Assembly: GCA_022573095.1 (NCBI GenBank)
Contig: JACZUR010000013.1
Coordinates: forward strand, 1 to 17,366
Direction of reading: 5' to 3'
DNA: 17,366 nt
Source of the DNA: Gemmatimonadota bacterium
GTDB taxonomy: Bacteria; Gemmatimonadota; Gemmatimonadetes; Gemmatimonadales; GWC2-71-9
Below, in pieces: positions 15,395 through 17,366 of the stretch. The notes under the pieces were generated by a model that made no database searches, was not told the origin of the DNA, and was given only the letters and a program-made list of their open reading frames with translations. Positions within the stretch are counted from its first letter, which is position 1; the number at the start of each line of letters is the position of its first letter. The position numbers were made by a program, and so were the translations under genes.

Positions 15395-15943
15395 ATGAAC
15401 GGTTTATCGGTAGCCATAGACGAAGTCGCGATTCAGCGTGCAAAGCTGGGAGACTCGAGGGCCCTCGAACAGCTGTACCGGGCCTACCAATCCTCGGTCT
15501 ACACTCTTGCACGGAGGATTTGCCGGGTTCCGGAGGACGCCGAGGAGGTGCTCCAAGATACGTTCGTGGAGGTCTGCCGCAGTATCGGAAAGTTTCGCGG
15601 TGAGGGGCCGGGAAGTCTCACGGCCTGGATCAAACGGATCGCGGCGAGTAAGGCGCTGATGCTTATCAGGCGCGAGAAGTACCGTGAAACGGACGAGTTC
15701 AACGAAGATCTTGGTGCCGGTAGCACCAGCCCGGCGCAGGTCGGGCTGAGGATGGATCTGGAGGCAGCCCTGGAACGACTGCCGCGGAGGTCGCGAGCGG
15801 TGGTCTGGCTGCACGATGTAGAGGGTTACACACACGAAGATATTGCTGACATGATGGGCAAGACCGTCAGTTTTTCAAAATCACAACTCGCGCGGGCTCA
15901 CGCTCGTTTGCGCGGTTGGCTTGGTGAGGGGGAGCAATGCTAA
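15395..15943 (+). CDS. ECF-type RNA polymerase sigma factor (sigma-70 family)
   Basis: This 182-residue protein has only regions sigma-2 and sigma-4, the layout of extracytoplasmic-function sigma factors that switch RNA polymerase to stress promoters. Sigma-2 spans about 19-93 (GDSRALEQLYRAYQSSVYTLARR, then DAEEVLQDTFVEV and AWIKRIAASKALMLIRR). Sigma-4 spans about 120-175 (LERLPRRSRAVVWLHDVEGYTHEDIADMMGKTVSFSKSQLARAHARLR), where KSQLARAHARLR is the usual recognition-helix ending. The two are linked by an acidic stretch. ATG 15395 is preceded by an in-frame GTG one codon earlier; AGG lies too close for a normal ribosome site, which fits a possible leaderless start. Its end overlaps the anti-sigma gene by seven bases, so the two are almost certainly co-translated partners. 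Confidence 0.92.
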   Translation: MNGLSVAIDEVAIQRAKLGDSRALEQLYRAYQSSVYTLARRICRVPEDAEEVLQDTFVEVCRSIGKFRGEGPGSLTAWIKRIAASKALMLIRREKYRETDEFNEDLGAGSTSPAQVGLRMDLEAALERLPRRSRAVVWLHDVEGYTHEDIADMMGKTVSFSKSQLARAHARLRGWLGEGEQC

Positions 15944-16527
15944 TCCACTGCACGATGGAAGAATTGGTTTCCATCCGGGACGGCGAGGGATCGGCGGCGG
16001 CTCGGCAGCATCTAGATGCTTGCGATGCCTGCATGGAGGAGATGGAACGGTTGCATCAAAGGATTGCGCATCTCAAGGCTCTACCGGCGTTCGAGGCGCC
16101 CCGCGACAGATGGCCCGAAGTCGAGAGAGTCGTCCGTGGAGATCGCCGCAAGCGGTATGCCAGATTGATCGGCTGGTCCTCGCTGGTCGCTGCGGCGTCG
16201 ATCGCGCTGCTGGTCGGATTGAGAGGATTCTCGGTTGCAGCTGATGACCCGAGCAAGGAAGTGGCGCAGCTGATCGAGGAGTCACAACATCTCGAAAGCA
16301 TGCTGCGGGCGATTAAACCAAGCAGCCGCGTGATGAACGGGCGCATGGCAAGTGCGGTGGTACAGCTGGAAGATGGTATCGAACTCATAGATGAAACTTT
16401 GGAAGAACTTAGCAGGCGGAGGCGAAATGCTGTTGAGTTGGAGCAACTCTGGAGACAGAGGGTGCAACTGATGGATGCTCTGGTGACAACTCACGCTGCT
16501 CGTACTGCGAGTTACGTAGGCTTTTAA
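15937..16527 (+). CDS. Membrane-anchored zinc-finger anti-sigma factor
   Basis: The 196-residue protein should hold the upstream ECF sigma factor inactive at the inner membrane. The zinc anti-sigma motif is visible as H25-x3-C29-x2-C32 (HLDACDAC). A single hydrophobic segment at about 77-95 (LIGWSSLVAAASIALLVGL) follows a basic stretch (RRKRYAR), giving a cytoplasmic N-terminus. The outer part (about 100-196) is charged and helical with likely coiled-coil character and no recognised sensor domain. ATG 15937 has a G-rich ribosome site within the end of the sigma gene, overlapping it by seven bases. In known systems such proteins release sigma after stepwise proteolysis; no protease is visible here. 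The downstream secreted PDZ protein, 18 bases on, is probably part of the same unit. Confidence 0.85.
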   Translation: MLIHCTMEELVSIRDGEGSAAARQHLDACDACMEEMERLHQRIAHLKALPAFEAPRDRWPEVERVVRGDRRKRYARLIGWSSLVAAASIALLVGLRGFSVAADDPSKEVAQLIEESQHLESMLRAIKPSSRVMNGRMASAVVQLEDGIELIDETLEELSRRRRNAVELEQLWRQRVQLMDALVTTHAARTASYVGF

Positions 16528-16545
16528 GATAGAGAAGAGGAAGAC

Positions 16546-17366
16546 ATGAAATTCAAGACAGCTTTCGTTGCCCTCGCTCTGTCGGTAACCGTAACGGGAG
16601 TATCGGCGGCGCAGGATGACGACACTAGAGAACGCAGGCGGGAGCTTCGTGACCGTATAGAGGAGCTGACCGACGAGTTGCATACGCTTGAGCGGGAGCG
16701 GCTACGTGGAGGGAATTTTGACATCCGCGTAATGCCGCAGGCGTTCGGTCGTGTTTCCCCACTTACGATTTTCGCCGGCAACAGAGCCCGGATGGGAATT
16801 TCGGTCCGCAGTCGAGCTAACGCTCGTACGGATTCTATCGGCGCTGTGGTTCAAACGGTTACCGAAGATGGACCGGCCGACGAAGCTGGAATAGAAGAGG
16901 GTGACATCATCATCAGCTTTGATGGTGAGCGTCTCGCTGGCAGGTATCCACCGGCAAGTGACAACGAGTCCGAACCGGCGATCAAGTTGATCGATCTGGT
17001 TGGCGAGCGGGAAGAAGGCGATGTGGTCGTCGTTGAGCTGTTGAGAGATGGGGATAGGCGTGAGGTAGAAGTTGAGCTCAGGCCCGTATGGCCGGGCGTT
17101 AGTGTGTGGTCGTTACGGGGGAACGAGGCTCCGTTCCTTACTCCGTCGATAGAGGCAGAGACTCTGTCTCCTCCGCTCTTGTTTATGCGAATGACTCTTG
17201 GCGACCTCGAATTGGTGTCGCTCGATGAAGATCTGGGGCGCTATTTTGGCACTTCCGATGGGGTGTTGGTGGTTAGCACGCCTAGTGATGAGTCGCTCAA
17301 TCTGAGAGGGGGGGACGTCATTCTTTCAATCGACGGACGCGAGGTTAGCGAGCCGAGCCGAGTATT
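16546..17366 (+). CDS. Secreted coiled-coil and PDZ-domain protein (3' end cut by the window)
   Basis: The frame runs open from ATG 16546 to the window edge (273 complete codons), so the gene is incomplete. It starts with a signal peptide, MKFKTAFVALALSVTVTGVS followed by AA and QDD. A charged helical stretch (about 25-57, rich in Arg and Glu) suggests a coiled coil. A first PDZ domain spans about 84-185: MGISVRSR, VVQTVTEDGPADEAGIEEGDIIISFDGERL, then VVELLRDGDRREVEVEL. A second PDZ-like part, LGRYFGTSDGVLVVSTP with LRGGDVILSIDGREV, begins near residue 230 and is cut off. No trypsin-like domain lies before the PDZ repeats, so it is not a DegS/HtrA protease in its visible part. GAGGAAG provides a good ribosome site. 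It follows the anti-sigma gene by 18 bases and may sense or scaffold at the envelope. Confidence 0.85.
   Translation, partial: MKFKTAFVALALSVTVTGVSAAQDDDTRERRRELRDRIEELTDELHTLERERLRGGNFDIRVMPQAFGRVSPLTIFAGNRARMGISVRSRANARTDSIGAVVQTVTEDGPADEAGIEEGDIIISFDGERLAGRYPPASDNESEPAIKLIDLVGEREEGDVVVVELLRDGDRREVEVELRPVWPGVSVWSLRGNEAPFLTPSIEAETLSPPLLFMRMTLGDLELVSLDEDLGRYFGTSDGVLVVSTPSDESLNLRGGDVILSIDGREVSEPSRV

Noticed and set aside
16546..17366. PDZ protein as a DegS/HtrA-type protease
   Set aside because: Only about 80 residues lie before the first PDZ domain and no His-Asp-Ser protease motif is seen; the missing C-terminus could still change this.
1..17366. Mobile element, CRISPR array, toxin-antitoxin or defence genes
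   Set aside because: All clear genes are metabolic, transport, envelope or regulatory; no transposase, integrase, direct-repeat/spacer pattern or known defence domain was found on either strand.

Overview
The window reads as ordinary chromosomal DNA from a diderm (Gram-negative-type) bacterium with moderately high GC. The diderm call rests on an Omp85-type beta-barrel protein with a signal peptide and a terminal Phe, a Tat-signal periplasmic hydrolase, and an ECF sigma/anti-sigma pair with a membrane-anchored zinc-finger anti-sigma factor. The gene set (compact M1 peptidase, LeuS with an HVGN signature, class V aminotransferase next to serA) suggests Gemmatimonadota or a neighbouring lineage. 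That placement is an inference from remembered family resemblance, not a computed phylogeny. I see no insertion sequence, integrase, phage gene, CRISPR array, tRNA or rRNA. Coding density is high and no gene-free stretch exceeds 300 bases; the longest gaps are about 165 bases (3039-3203) and 152 bases (15243-15394).

Left part (1-5080): a minus-strand sodium-dependent LeuT-fold transporter is divergent from a secreted M1 aminopeptidase. The peptidase is followed by a 165-base gap holding two different 7-bp tandem arrays. Next comes a minus-strand TetR regulator divergent from a saccharopine-dehydrogenase-like oxidoreductase.

Middle (5077-7427): a minus-strand pair encodes a Tat-exported N-terminal-nucleophile asparaginase and an Omp85-type barrel without POTRA domains, coupled by a TGATG overlap. 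It is transcribed from a good TTGACA-N17-TTAATT promoter. The -35 of that promoter touches a putative promoter for the next, oppositely oriented cluster.

Right part (7428-15242): six co-directional genes with short gaps or overlaps encode a GT2 glycosyltransferase, nicotinate phosphoribosyltransferase, a nicotinamidase-like hydrolase, a class V aminotransferase, phosphoglycerate dehydrogenase (SerA) and leucyl-tRNA synthetase. Together they cover NAD salvage (nicotinamide to nicotinate to NaMN), the first two steps of serine synthesis (the NAD-using SerA and a likely phosphoserine aminotransferase), and Leu-tRNA charging.

End (15243-17366): a gap with a perfect 10-bp inverted repeat around ATG precedes an ECF sigma factor, its anti-sigma factor and a secreted coiled-coil/PDZ protein cut off by the window edge. 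This looks like an envelope-stress-type signalling unit.

I found no clear previously undescribed multi-gene system. The most interesting leads are the two heptamer arrays at 3043-3126, the palindrome upstream of the sigma operon, and the sigma/anti-sigma/PDZ module itself.
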